Source: Trinickia mobilis
GTDB lineage: Bacteria; Pseudomonadota; Gammaproteobacteria; Burkholderiales; Burkholderiaceae
NCBI RefSeq assembly: GCF_017315705.1
Contig: NZ_JAFLRF010000030.1
Span: forward strand, 1 to 64,000
Reading direction: 5' to 3'
DNA: 64,000 nucleotides
Below, in pieces: positions 1 through 8,743 of this stretch. How positions within the stretch are numbered: the first letter of the stretch is position 1; the number at the start of each line of letters is the position of its first letter. The notes beneath the pieces are model-generated. The model was given only the letters and a program-made list of their open reading frames with translations. It searched no databases and was not told the DNA's origin. Made by a program: the position numbers and the translations under genes.

Positions 1-248
1 ACTTGCATCAAGTCGAACGTGAGGAGGTTATCCCGGCCGAGCGGCAACGCCTTCAGAAGCGCGTCGGCCTCGTCGACCGAATCCACGTTCATCAGGAAGA
101 TAACGCCCTTCATCGCGTCCCGTAACCAGAATTGCTCCATCTTCCCATCAAGGTAGAGCTGCAGAGTTGCCGGGACTTCCTTCGGCAAATAGGCCTGCTG
201 TTGCTCGGGGGTAAGCGGCTTGAGTGTGCCAATCGCCATCACTTTCAT
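1..248 (-). CDS. YciI / muconolactone-isomerase-like small protein, partial
   Basis: The gene reads leftwards from an ATG at 248 and runs off the window, leaving about 82 codons. The protein starts MKVMAIGTLKPLTPEQ and continues with a segment rich in hydrophobic strands (GVIFLMNVDSVDEA). This is the layout of small dimeric ferredoxin-like alpha/beta proteins of the YciI/muconolactone-isomerase group. Such proteins are often found next to regulators and oxidoreductases, and a catalytic role is rarely proven. I assign only the fold family. The 3' end lies outside the window. Confidence 0.6.
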   Translation of the reverse strand, partial: MKVMAIGTLKPLTPEQQQAYLPKEVPATLQLYLDGKMEQFWLRDAMKGVIFLMNVDSVDEADALLKALPLGRDNLLTFDLMQ

Positions 249-343
249 CGTCGGCTCCAGTTACAAAGGTTGATCAGGATGTCGTCCGGGCAACGCGGAC
301 AGGTTGCGTTCGGATTGAGGACCACTGTAAGTCAGGAACGCGT

Positions 344-680
344 ATGCGTACTATTGTCGTAAATGACATTTTCGATGTCATTTGCGACTTGAAATTGACG
401 ATTCTCGCTCTCGATGGGGTGTTCGACACGGGGTTTTCCGCGGTGCTTGACGCTTTCACCACCGCGAACGATCTGGCCGCGATCCAGCAGCCCGGCGTCG
501 GCCCGCACTTTGAAATCGACGTGATCGGAATGCGGCGCGATGTGCGGACTGCTTTGGGCGTGCGCGTGCCGGTCAAGCCGGTGAGCGCAATGGACCGGCC
601 GGACTGGCTGGTCGTGCCGGCACTCGCCACAAAAATGCCGGAGCAACGGGTGCCGGCGCTCCAGCGTCGTAACGAACGAT
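344..680 (+). pseudogene. GlxA-family transcription regulator, N-terminal remnant
   Basis: From the ATG at 344 the frame contains a DJ-1/PfpI-like start: LKLTILALDGVFDTG, then a stretch ending DWLVVPALATKMPEQ. This is the usual first third of GlxA-type AraC regulators (amidotransferase-like sensor domain). After about 110 residues similarity stops and the frame drifts into low-complexity arginine- and proline-rich sequence until a stop at 805. The rest of the sensor domain and the AraC DNA-binding domain are missing. A new gene (the GntR regulator at 810) follows at once, so this is a truncated remnant, not a functional regulator. Confidence 0.6.
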
Positions 681-809
681 TTGACTGGCCGCGTGCCGAA
701 CGACGTGGCACCCTTCACGTTGCAGAGCCCGGACGGGCCGTCCAGGTCGGCTCCGTCCGCCTCGTCCGTGCGCGACCGGATGCCCGCACGCCGCCGAAAC
801 CCTAACGAC

Positions 810-1562
810 ATGACCATCGATAAATTCTTCCAACTATATCAATCCAAAGCTGCCGACAATCCGCTCAAGCACGAGTACCTAAAGGCGGTAATGATCGCGG
901 CCATCGAAGACGGCCACTGGCGCGACGGCGACAAGCTGCCGACCGAGCAGATGCTCGCCGCAATCACACCGTTCAGTCTGGGCACGATCCAGAAGGCTGT
1001 CGGTTCACTGGTCAGAGAAGGCTATGTGCAACGCAAGCGTGGCCTCGGCACCTTCATCATTCCGAGGGAGAAGCGCCTGGGAGAGCCGTGGATATTCCAG
1101 ATCCTGTCGACCGACGGCGACCGCTTCATCCCGATGACCAGCTCGGTGTCGCGGCGCGTTGAGGTCGAGTCGGATGCCGCATGGGCCCGCTGGCTGTGCG
1201 GCGGCATTGAGGATCGGCGCATCGTGCGGCTCGACCGCATCATCGTCGCCGAGGACTACACGTTCCTTAGTTTTTTCTACATCGACGCGACGCGCTTCCC
1301 GCACTTCAACGACGCGCCGTTCGATACGTTGCGCAGCGAGAACTTCGTGAAGCTGATCAAGGAGATCTACCAGGTCTCAGCGTCGCGGATCATGCACACG
1401 GTGCGCACCGCGCCGCTGCCCCGCTATGTCGCGGACACGTTGAAACTGCCGCAGAAGACGTACGGTACGCACCTCGAGATCATGGGCAGCAGCGCGGCCG
1501 GCGAGCCTGTGTTCTATCAGCAGCTGTACCTGCCGACCGGCGGCCCGCGCATCTACCTGTGA
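810..1562 (+). CDS. GntR-family transcriptional regulator with UTRA-type sensor domain
   Basis: The 250-residue protein has an N-terminal winged helix with the GntR signature (GDKLPTEQMLAAITPFSLG, then GTIQKAVGSLVREGYV) over residues ~15-80. An effector-binding UTRA-like domain fills the rest (RRIVRLDRIIVAEDYTFLSF, then a C-terminal GEPVFYQQLYLP strand). I chose the ATG at 810; the frame is open upstream to 681, but that part is proline/arginine-rich and unlike GntR proteins. The gene ends 36 bp before the convergent monooxygenase gene. It may regulate that gene or the divergent SDR/MFS genes; this is inferred from position only. Confidence 0.8.
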   Translation: MTIDKFFQLYQSKAADNPLKHEYLKAVMIAAIEDGHWRDGDKLPTEQMLAAITPFSLGTIQKAVGSLVREGYVQRKRGLGTFIIPREKRLGEPWIFQILSTDGDRFIPMTSSVSRRVEVESDAAWARWLCGGIEDRRIVRLDRIIVAEDYTFLSFFYIDATRFPHFNDAPFDTLRSENFVKLIKEIYQVSASRIMHTVRTAPLPRYVADTLKLPQKTYGTHLEIMGSSAAGEPVFYQQLYLPTGGPRIYL

Positions 1563-1598
1563 CACGGCGGCATCGGGCGCGACACAGGAGCAGACGAG

Positions 1599-3227
1599 TC
1601 AGCTGATCAAAAAGCCTTCGTAGCCTTTGCCCGCCACTTCGCCGCAGATCTTTTCGTAACGGGCCATACCACCGGCATAGGGCATGAATACTCGCGGCTT
1701 GCCGGGCACGTTCGCACCGAGATACCAGGACGAACTCGCCATCGGCAGCAACGTCGCTTGCGCGGTCTCATTGACATGCTGCACCCACTTCTCGGCGGCC
1801 GTGGGCGTCGGTTCGATGCGTGTAGCCCCCCTGTTGCGCATCTCCGCAATGCATCGGGTGATCCATTCGACATGCTGCTCGATGGCGATAGGCATATTCG
1901 TTAGTACAGACGGACTGCCCGGACCCGTGATCGTGAACAGGTTGGGAAAGCCCGGCGACTGAAGTCCCAGATAAGTCCGGGGCCCGTGAGCCCACGCGTC
2001 CTTCAATTGCAACCCGCCGCGCCCCTCGATATTCAGCGCCAGCAGAGGTCCCGTCAGCGCGTCGAATCCCGTGGCGAACACGATTACGTCGAGCGGAATG
2101 AAGGCATCGCTGGTTCGAATCCCCTCCGGCACGATCTCGACGATCGGCGTGGCCTTGATATCCACTAACTCGACGTTGTCCCGATTGAATGTCTCGAAGT
2201 AGTGGGTGTCGATCGGTGGCCGCTTGGTCGCGTACAAATGATCACGGGGAGTCAGTTTTTCCGCGGTGGCGGGGTCCTTGACGATATTGTGGATTTTCTC
2301 GCGAATGAACTGGGACGCCGTCTCGTTCGCGGCCTCGTCGGTCAGCAAGTCCTTGAAGGTCGCCCGAAAACGCAGTCCGCCTCGTTCCCAGGCGGCTTGA
2401 TAAGCCTGTTCGCGCTCCTCGTCAGAGACCTCCAGCGCGGATCGATCCGACACGTCGAACGGGTGGCCGTTCACCGAGCTGCGGGATTTTGCACGGATCG
2501 CCTCGCGATTTGTGGTCGCCCAGTCGCGGAAGCTCTGGTCGACAGGGCCGTTACGCGCCGGAACGCTGTAGTTGGCTGTTCTCTGGAACACCGTTAGCTT
2601 CCCGGCCTGCTCCGCGATGACCGGTGCCGCCTGAATGCCCGTAGAGCCGGTGCCGATCAGCCCGACGCGCTTGCCTTCGAAAACGACGCCGTTATCCGGC
2701 CAACGTCCCGTGTGGTAGTGCTCGCCGGCGAACGTCTCCAGTCCGGGAATCGACGGCACGTTCGCCGTGGACAGACAGCCGACCGCTGTCACCAGAAACT
2801 GAGCCTCAAAACGCTGGCCGTTACCGGTCGAGACGAGCCAGCTGTTTTTCAAGTCGTCGTAGGTAGCCTGGGTCACCCTGGTGCCCAGTTGGATGTTCGG
2901 TCGTAGCTCGAGCCGGTCCGCAACGTGGTTCAGATAACGGCGAATCTCATTGTGGTCCGGGTATCGCTCGCTCCACTGCCATTGGTCCTGAAGCTCGTCG
3001 GAGAATGTGTAGCAGTAGTAGTAGCTCTCGGAGTCGCAGCGTGCGCCTGGGTAACGATTCCAGTACCACGTCCCGCCAACGCCATCACCGGCTTCCAGCA
3101 GCCGTACGTCGAGCCCGAGTCGATCGCGGAGCATATGAAGCTGGTACAGGCCGGAGAATCCGGCGCCGACAATGATGGCGTCGTATCGACGACCCGGTTC
3201 GGCGTTGACGGCTCGTGTGTGACTCAT
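1599..3227 (-). CDS. Flavin-containing Baeyer-Villiger monooxygenase
   Basis: The 542-residue protein has the two dinucleotide-binding folds of class B flavoprotein monooxygenases. GAGFSG near residue 20 binds FAD and GTGSTG near residue 185 binds NADPH. Between them lies the Baeyer-Villiger fingerprint FAGEHYHTGRWP (FxGxxxHxxxW). These enzymes insert oxygen next to a ketone to give an ester or lactone, using NADPH and O2. I chose the ATG at 3227 because GAGAGAGG stands just before it; the frame extends 21 codons further up without such a site. It is transcribed away from two SDR genes and an MFS carrier, which fits an alcohol-to-ketone-to-ester route. The substrate cannot be read from sequence. 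Confidence 0.9.
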   Translation of the reverse strand: MSHTRAVNAEPGRRYDAIIVGAGFSGLYQLHMLRDRLGLDVRLLEAGDGVGGTWYWNRYPGARCDSESYYYCYTFSDELQDQWQWSERYPDHNEIRRYLNHVADRLELRPNIQLGTRVTQATYDDLKNSWLVSTGNGQRFEAQFLVTAVGCLSTANVPSIPGLETFAGEHYHTGRWPDNGVVFEGKRVGLIGTGSTGIQAAPVIAEQAGKLTVFQRTANYSVPARNGPVDQSFRDWATTNREAIRAKSRSSVNGHPFDVSDRSALEVSDEEREQAYQAAWERGGLRFRATFKDLLTDEAANETASQFIREKIHNIVKDPATAEKLTPRDHLYATKRPPIDTHYFETFNRDNVELVDIKATPIVEIVPEGIRTSDAFIPLDVIVFATGFDALTGPLLALNIEGRGGLQLKDAWAHGPRTYLGLQSPGFPNLFTITGPGSPSVLTNMPIAIEQHVEWITRCIAEMRNRGATRIEPTPTAAEKWVQHVNETAQATLLPMASSSWYLGANVPGKPRVFMPYAGGMARYEKICGEVAGKGYEGFLIS

Positions 3228-3578
3228 GACCTCTCTCCATGTTCGGTTCCGCAACAGTTTGATCTTTGAAGCTTTACTGCATAGTAACAATGAACGTCAG
3301 AACGGAGCGATAGTGTTTTCCCCGATTCTCCACGGCCCCTCACAGCGCAACACTGACGCAATATGCTGGATGAAATCGGAGGGTAGGAGCGGCGTATCCG
3401 AGGTAGGGAAAAGGGTGCGACCAGGTGAAATAGCTCATCCATTTACTACATAGTTTATCGATTACTCAGGACCCGCGGGCGGCGCACCCGAGTCCTGTGC
3501 GCGGCGCGCCGCAGAGCGGTCCGACATTCCGCCGTCGTTGCTGCGCGACGGCTCGCTGCGCCGGAGGAATGGTTCGTC
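3228..3578. promoter_or_regulatory. Divergent intergenic region between monooxygenase and SDR genes
   Basis: This 351-bp gap must hold the promoters of the leftward monooxygenase gene and the rightward SDR/SDR/MFS genes. A hairpin-forming stretch with CAGGAC and GTCCTG arms is visible at about 3468-3498. I find no coding sequence and no convincing regulator site. Confidence 0.4.
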
Positions 3579-4427
3579 ATGAACTCGAATTCCGCTTCGA
3601 CTCCGCTTTCCGTCGTCGTGACTGGCGGCGGCGGCGGCATTGGCCTTGCAACCGTCCAGCTGATCCTTGAACGTGGCGGGAGCGTGGTGATCGTCGACCT
3701 GGACGCGACGCGCGCCGACGAACTCGCGCGTCAGTACCCACGGCGATTACAGCGCTTTGCCGGCAGCGTGACCGACGAGGCACGGCTACTGGAAATCCGC
3801 GAACTCGCGTCGCGCGCGGCCGAAGTGCCGCTGAACGGGCTCGTCAACTGCGCCGGGATTGCGCCCATTCCGACGCCGATCGAGGACTACCCGGTCGAAC
3901 AGTGGTCGCGTGTGCTCGAGTCGCATCTGACCGGCACCTACATCGCGTGCAAGGTGTTCGGCGCCGCATTCGCGCAGTCAGGCGCGCCCGGATCGATCGT
4001 CAACCTCGCGTCGGTGCTCGCGCATCGCCCGGGGCCCGTGCTCGCATACGGCGCAGCGAAAAGCGGGGTCGTCAGCCTGACCGAGGCGCTGGCCGCGCAC
4101 TGGGCGTCCCGCCGGGTGCGTGTCAACGCGGTCGCGCCCGGCTGGACCGACACGCCGTTCGTGCGCCGCAAGGGCCGAACCGACAAGGACTTCCGGTCGA
4201 TCGTCGATGCCACGCCGCAAGGCCGTCTGCTCGATCCGGCCGAGATCGCCGAGGTGATCCTGTTCCTGCTGTCACCGGCAGCCAGTGCGGTGACCGGCTC
4301 GACCATCAACTGCGACGGCGGTTACGTCGCCGGTTCCGGCTGGGCGCCGTACGGCAGCTTTCCGCGCGCACCGAGCGACGCGCCGGACCGATACGCAACG
4401 ACTCATCCACCTCGGGAGACGCCATGA
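3579..4427 (+). CDS. Short-chain dehydrogenase/reductase
   Basis: The 282-residue classical SDR has the cofactor loop TGGGGGIG near residue 15, the NCAG element (VNCAGIAP), and the catalytic Tyr-x3-Lys as YGAAK. The ending AVTGSTINCDGGY is the usual SDR C-terminal signature. It probably oxidises an alcohol or reduces a ketone with NAD(P). GGAGGAATGG stands before the ATG. The stop codon overlaps the start of the next SDR by ATGA, so the two are translationally coupled. The last ~30 residues, rich in Pro and Arg, go beyond the usual length of the family. Confidence 0.85.
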   Translation: MNSNSASTPLSVVVTGGGGGIGLATVQLILERGGSVVIVDLDATRADELARQYPRRLQRFAGSVTDEARLLEIRELASRAAEVPLNGLVNCAGIAPIPTPIEDYPVEQWSRVLESHLTGTYIACKVFGAAFAQSGAPGSIVNLASVLAHRPGPVLAYGAAKSGVVSLTEALAAHWASRRVRVNAVAPGWTDTPFVRRKGRTDKDFRSIVDATPQGRLLDPAEIAEVILFLLSPAASAVTGSTINCDGGYVAGSGWAPYGSFPRAPSDAPDRYATTHPPRETP

Positions 4428-5143
4428 GGGACTTCGCCAACCAGCAGGTCGTGATCGCCGGCGCGGCCGGGGGCATCGGCCAGCAGATCGCCGCGCTGCT
4501 CGCCGACGCCGGCGCGACACTGCACCTGCTCGACATTCGTGACCCCGTGCAGACTCGCGAGGTGAGCACAGCGTGCGCCCGCATCGGGTCGGTGCATCGC
4601 TGCAACGTCGCGCGCCGCGCTGAGGTCGAAGCGATCGCCGCGCAGGTCGGCCCGGTAGACGTGCTGGTCGACGCGGCCGGGATCTGGCCGCACGACGACT
4701 GGATGTCGCCCGACTGGGATGAGGCGTTCGATCGCGTGATCGATGTCAACTTGCGTGGGCCGATCAACTTGGTGCGCGCGTTCCTGCCGGGGATGATCGA
4801 GCGCCGCTACGGCCGGATCGTGCTCTGCGGATCGATTGCCGGCTGGGCCGGCGGAATGATGTCGAGCCCGCACTATGTCGCCAGCAAGGGCGGCATTCAT
4901 GCGTTGGTGCGCTGGTTCGCGCAGTTGGCGGTGGCGCACGGGGTCTGCGTGAACGGAGTCGCGCCGGGACCGGTCGTCACGCCGATGACGCACGGCGCGA
5001 ATCACGATCTGAGCAGGTTCCCCCTGGGCCGGCTCGCCGAACCGCGGGAAGTCGCACACGCGATGCGCTTCCTGTGCAGCCGCGATGCGAGCTATGTGTC
5101 GGGCACTGTGGTCGATGTGAACGGCGGCATCTACATGCGCTGA
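4424..5143 (+). CDS. Short-chain dehydrogenase/reductase, second of coupled pair
   Basis: The 239-residue SDR has the cofactor loop GAAGGIG at residues ~11-17, a DAAGIW element in the NAG position, the catalytic YVASK and the C-terminal VSGTVVDVNGGIYMR. It starts inside the stop of the preceding SDR (ATGA). Two different SDRs coupled this way suggest two successive alcohol/ketone steps, or one enzyme per stereoisomer. It is followed after 72 bp by an MFS carrier. Confidence 0.85.
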   Translation: MRDFANQQVVIAGAAGGIGQQIAALLADAGATLHLLDIRDPVQTREVSTACARIGSVHRCNVARRAEVEAIAAQVGPVDVLVDAAGIWPHDDWMSPDWDEAFDRVIDVNLRGPINLVRAFLPGMIERRYGRIVLCGSIAGWAGGMMSSPHYVASKGGIHALVRWFAQLAVAHGVCVNGVAPGPVVTPMTHGANHDLSRFPLGRLAEPREVAHAMRFLCSRDASYVSGTVVDVNGGIYMR

Positions 5144-5215
5144 GCGATAGCCGCCTATCGAGGCCGCCAGATCATCGTGGCGGTCCGTTCCGGACAAGAG
5201 AGGAGACACAAAACC

Positions 5216-6550
5216 ATGCAATCGAATCACACATCTTTGTCGTCGCCGATTACGCTGACGACTGCCGCGTCCTGGCTGATCACGCTCGCGGCCGGCTTCG
5301 GCCTGTTCTTCGACGCATTCGCGTCCGTCATCTATACGGTCACGGTGCCGCTGGTGGCCAAGGAATTCAATGTCTCGCCGCACCTGTTGGCCGGCACCTT
5401 TGGCTCGGTGTTCCTGATCGGCTATACCTTCGGCACGATCCTGTTCGGCGTGCTTGCCGATCGGCTCGGCAGGCGCCTGACGCTCGGGATCTCGATCGTC
5501 GGCTACGGCGTCTCGACCGCGCTGACCGGGCTGTCGAATAATCTGCTGATGCTCGGCGGCCTGCGCTGCGTGACCGGCATCGGGGGGGCAGGCGAGTTCT
5601 CGGTCGGCTTCCCGTACGTGTCGGAAGTCTGGTCACGCAAGAAGATGGCGCGCGCGATCGGATTGACCTACGCGTTCTGGGGACTCGGGTATTTTTTCAC
5701 CATCTTCGTGTTCGAGACGCTGGTGCCGCGATTCGGCTGGCGCGCTTCGTACTTCTTCGCGCTGATCCCCACGGTGCTGATCCTGATCGCACGGCTGCGC
5801 CTCGAGGAGTCGCCGCGCTTCGTCCACGTGCTCGAGGCGCTGAAGAAGCTCAACGCAAAGAAGACCACGCTCGGCCAGGCGTGGCGCGTGCCGAAGTACC
5901 GGCGCCGGTTGATCGCCGCGATCCTGATCGCGACCGCGATCACCTACGGCTACTACGCGCTCGCGTTCTACCTGTCGGCGTTCGTGGTCGGCACGTACCA
6001 CATGACACCGACCAATGCCGGCTGGTTCACGATGCTGTTCGTCGCCGGCGACATGTTCGGGATCCCGCTCGCGGTGTTCTCCGCGAATCGTTTCGGACGC
6101 CGAAAGTCGGCGCTGGTCGCCGGCGTGATCGGCATGATCGTGACCTTCCTGTGGTGGCAGGGCAATCTGTCGCTGCAGTGGTTCGGCGGGCTCGAGTTTC
6201 TCGGCTCGACCTTCATCGGCTTCGAATGGACCGTCGCGCTGATCGTGCTGTGCGAAATTTTCCCGACCGAGATCCGCGCGTCGGCGTTCGGCTGGTCGCT
6301 CGGCATTGGGCGGATCATCTCGATCGCCGCGCCGACGGTGACCGAACTGCTCGCTCATTACATCGGTCTTGAACGTGCGATCCAGTCGTCGGTGTTGATC
6401 TATCTGTGCCTGCTGGCCGGCTTCATCCTGCTGCCGGAGTCAAAAGCGATGGAGTCGGGCGAGTTCGTGCTGTCGCCTGGCGCACTCGACACCGACGCGG
6501 CGTTATCCGGGGCTGGCGTGCCTGCCCAAACGAAACTGGACACTTACTGA
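5216..6550 (+). CDS. MFS transporter, probable organic or aromatic acid proton symporter
   Basis: The 444-residue membrane protein has about twelve hydrophobic segments and the MFS loop motif GVLADRLGRRLTLG after segment 2, with a related FGRRKSALVAGV in the second half. It resembles the sugar/organic-acid symporter branch and probably imports the substrate of the neighbouring SDR/monooxygenase genes. GAGAGGAGA stands about 10 bp before the ATG at 5216, which I prefer to an upstream start at 5177. Confidence 0.85.
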   Translation: MQSNHTSLSSPITLTTAASWLITLAAGFGLFFDAFASVIYTVTVPLVAKEFNVSPHLLAGTFGSVFLIGYTFGTILFGVLADRLGRRLTLGISIVGYGVSTALTGLSNNLLMLGGLRCVTGIGGAGEFSVGFPYVSEVWSRKKMARAIGLTYAFWGLGYFFTIFVFETLVPRFGWRASYFFALIPTVLILIARLRLEESPRFVHVLEALKKLNAKKTTLGQAWRVPKYRRRLIAAILIATAITYGYYALAFYLSAFVVGTYHMTPTNAGWFTMLFVAGDMFGIPLAVFSANRFGRRKSALVAGVIGMIVTFLWWQGNLSLQWFGGLEFLGSTFIGFEWTVALIVLCEIFPTEIRASAFGWSLGIGRIISIAAPTVTELLAHYIGLERAIQSSVLIYLCLLAGFILLPESKAMESGEFVLSPGALDTDAALSGAGVPAQTKLDTY

Positions 6551-6590
6551 GCGTACCGAATGCACTGGGCGAGTGGCGCCGGATGTAAAG

Positions 6591-6616
6591 CGCCCGAGCA
6601 TGGCTTGGGCGTTTTC
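6591..6616 (+). terminator. Rho-independent terminator after the SDR/MFS genes
   Basis: CGCCCGAGC and GCTTGGGCG form a 9-bp stem (one G-T pair) around a 3-nt ATG loop, followed by TTTTC. It stands 40 bp after the MFS stop codon, closing the operon before the esterase gene. Confidence 0.75.
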
Positions 6617-6676
6617 GGTTAATAATTGCGCCTGCAGGTCTTTGCGCAGATCGCGCCCATCGACGAAGGAGACTTC

Positions 6677-7597
6677 ATGCCACTGGATCAGGAAATCGCG
6701 CAGGTGCTGCAAGCGCTTGAAGGCGCGCCGCCGATGGAGAGCCTGCCGGTCGATGCGCTGCGCGCGAGTATCGCCTATCCGCCGCTCGAGAGCCGCACAC
6801 CCGTCGGCAGCCTCGAAGACCTGACGATCCCCACGCAAGGCCATGCGTTGCGCGCGCGTCTCTATCGGCCCGCCGAGCCGCGCAGCCCTGGTCTGATGGT
6901 GTTTTTTCACGGCGGCGGCTTCGTGTTCGGCAACCTCGAGACGCACGATCACGTGTGCCGCGATCTATGCGTGGGCGCGGGATGCGCGTTGCTCGCCATC
7001 GATTACCGGCTCGCGCCCGAGCATCGCTTTCCGCTGCCGGCTGACGACTGTCTGAACGCGACGCGCTGGGCGGGCGAGCATGCCGCATCGCTCGGCTTCG
7101 ACGCGACGCGGATCGTGCTGGTCGGCGATAGCGCGGGCGGCAATCTCGCGACGGTAACGTCGCTGCGGTTGCGTGACGAGGGCGGTCCCACGGTGCGCGC
7201 GCAGGCGCTCATCTATCCGGTCACCGACTATCACACGCCGGCCACGCGCTCGTACCTCGAGAATGGGACAGGCTACTCGCTGACGCGCGCGGCGATGATC
7301 CGCTTCTGGGGCGACTACCTCGAAGAGGCAGAGCACGCGCTGCATCCGCATGCGTCGCCGTTGCGCGCGCCCGATCTGTCGCGGTTGCCGCCGACGCTCG
7401 TGCAGACTGCGGAGTTCGATCCGCTGCGCGACGAAGGCGAGGCGTTTGCGCATCGGCTGCTCGATGCGGGCGTGACGGTCACGCTGTGGCGCGAAGCAGG
7501 GCTCATTCATGGCTTTGCGCGCATGGGGCTCGCGTCGGCTGCCGCAAGGCGTGCGAGCGCGCGCTGCGCGCAGTGGATCGCCGCGGCGCTCTGCTGA
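6677..7597 (+). CDS. Alpha/beta hydrolase, hormone-sensitive-lipase-type esterase
   Basis: The 306-residue enzyme carries the HSL-family elements in order: oxyanion-hole HGGG at ~78-81, nucleophile GDSAGG with Ser152, catalytic Asp248 in the DPLRDE motif and His278 in LIHGF. It should hydrolyse short-chain esters in the cytoplasm. The start at 6677 is supported by GAAGGAGA just upstream. It lies behind the terminator of the SDR/MFS operon. An esterase could cleave the product of the Baeyer-Villiger enzyme, which would fit the locus, but this is inference. Confidence 0.88.
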   Translation: MPLDQEIAQVLQALEGAPPMESLPVDALRASIAYPPLESRTPVGSLEDLTIPTQGHALRARLYRPAEPRSPGLMVFFHGGGFVFGNLETHDHVCRDLCVGAGCALLAIDYRLAPEHRFPLPADDCLNATRWAGEHAASLGFDATRIVLVGDSAGGNLATVTSLRLRDEGGPTVRAQALIYPVTDYHTPATRSYLENGTGYSLTRAAMIRFWGDYLEEAEHALHPHASPLRAPDLSRLPPTLVQTAEFDPLRDEGEAFAHRLLDAGVTVTLWREAGLIHGFARMGLASAAARRASARCAQWIAAALC

Positions 7598-7861
7598 ATC
7601 GGGGCTGGCGCAGTTCGGAATTCCTGGGGGCCACGGCAAGGACCTGGGAGGACGATTGAGCCCGCATCATCATAGCGGCGCAGCGCGCCCACCCGGAAAA
7701 CCGGTCGTCTAGGGCGAGGGGCTTGCGGCTGGGGCGGCGGCGCCGTGCGGGAGCGCGCCGCCGAATCCCGTAATGGCGCCCGTGTTAAAGCGCCAGAATA
7801 AATACGGCAGTTTGCGTTGCGCGATCTTTGTTTCGAACCGCCGTTTGTAGCGCGCCCGGCG

Positions 7862-8122
7862 TTATTGCGCGGAGCGCTGCGCACGCTGTTGCGCGACGAT
7901 GCGTCCGGCGCGCTGCGCATTGCATGGGTAGTTGAGCCAGTCGAGCGGGTCGTAACCGGCCGCGCGCCAGGCGACGAGATCGGCGATGACTTCCGCGCGT
8001 GTCTTGGGGGCGGCGGGGTCGTACCGCGATGTCGCGGTCTGGCTGAGCGCGGATGATGCCGACGCAAGGCACGCTGTACCCAGTACGATCCCGAGCGTCA
8101 GACGGGCAAGGTTTTTTTTCAT
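7862..8122 (-). CDS. DUF4148-type small secreted protein
   Basis: The 86-residue product begins with a clear signal peptide (MKKNLARLTLGIVLGTACLA, then SASSALSQ). It continues with KTRAEVIADLVAWRAAGYDP, the pattern of DUF4148 proteins common in Burkholderia and relatives. GGAGGAGG stands about 7 bp before the ATG at 8122. Function is unknown; a periplasmic location is expected. The 264 bp between the esterase stop and this gene hold nothing I can identify. Confidence 0.75.
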   Translation of the reverse strand: MKKNLARLTLGIVLGTACLASASSALSQTATSRYDPAAPKTRAEVIADLVAWRAAGYDPLDWLNYPCNAQRAGRIVAQQRAQRSAQ

Positions 8123-8743
8123 GAGGAATCCTCCTCCAGGTCGAGGACGAGTCTTCATTGTAGGCTCGCTCACGTGAGCAGGTCGGCCGGCGTATGGGCG
8201 TTTTGCGCGATGAAGGTCGACGGCGGGCATCCCGCGCTGCTGCGCATGTGGGAACGTCGCCAGTGCGGCTACCGGGCGACGGGATACCGCGTTCGCACCC
8301 CCGAGGATGAGCTCCAGCTGGAGCTCGCCTGAAAGCCAGCAGCCAACCCGCAGGCTCGTCGCGCTCCTGCGCTAAGTTGCTATTTGAACGGACCTAGTTG
8401 ATGCAGCGCTCAAGTTGTATCCTTAGCAAAGGATTCGGGGGAGTCGAGCATCATGCGTAGGGTAGTCGTCCGGCGGTCGCCGGTTCATGGAAGAGGCGTG
8501 TTTGCAATGCGTCCGCTGGGCGTGCCGTTGTGAAGGCAGGACCTGCGCCGGGTCGATGTTGGCCGGCGCGACGTGATGCCCTTCAGTGTCGTGCGCGCCC
8601 GTCACGTCTCAACAATCTCAAGCCCGTTTTCGGCACACCATTGCCTCAGCGCTCTTTCGACAGAATGGGAGCAGCGCGATTTCTGAACGGCCGGGTTCAA
8701 GGCGGAATTTTCCGCTTACTTGGCCGTGCCCTTCAAGCGCTGA
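8123..8743. other. Intergenic region with an 18-bp palindrome
   Basis: I find no intact gene here. A short open stretch on the + strand at about 8220-8332 reads ...HPALLRMWERRQCGYRATG... and ends TPEDELQLELA-stop; it looks like the tail of a lost gene, family unknown. Within it, 8309-8326 is the perfect palindrome GAGCTCCAGCTGGAGCTC, which may simply be coding sequence for ELQLEL. Confidence 0.3.

Noticed and set aside
4403-5383. 326-codon open frame on the - strand
   Set aside because: It is antisense to the second SDR and the start of the MFS gene, both of which carry clear motifs on the + strand.
8309-8326. GAGCTCCAGCTGGAGCTC as an operator
   Set aside because: It can be explained as codons for ELQLEL at the end of an old coding stretch and is not placed before a gene start.
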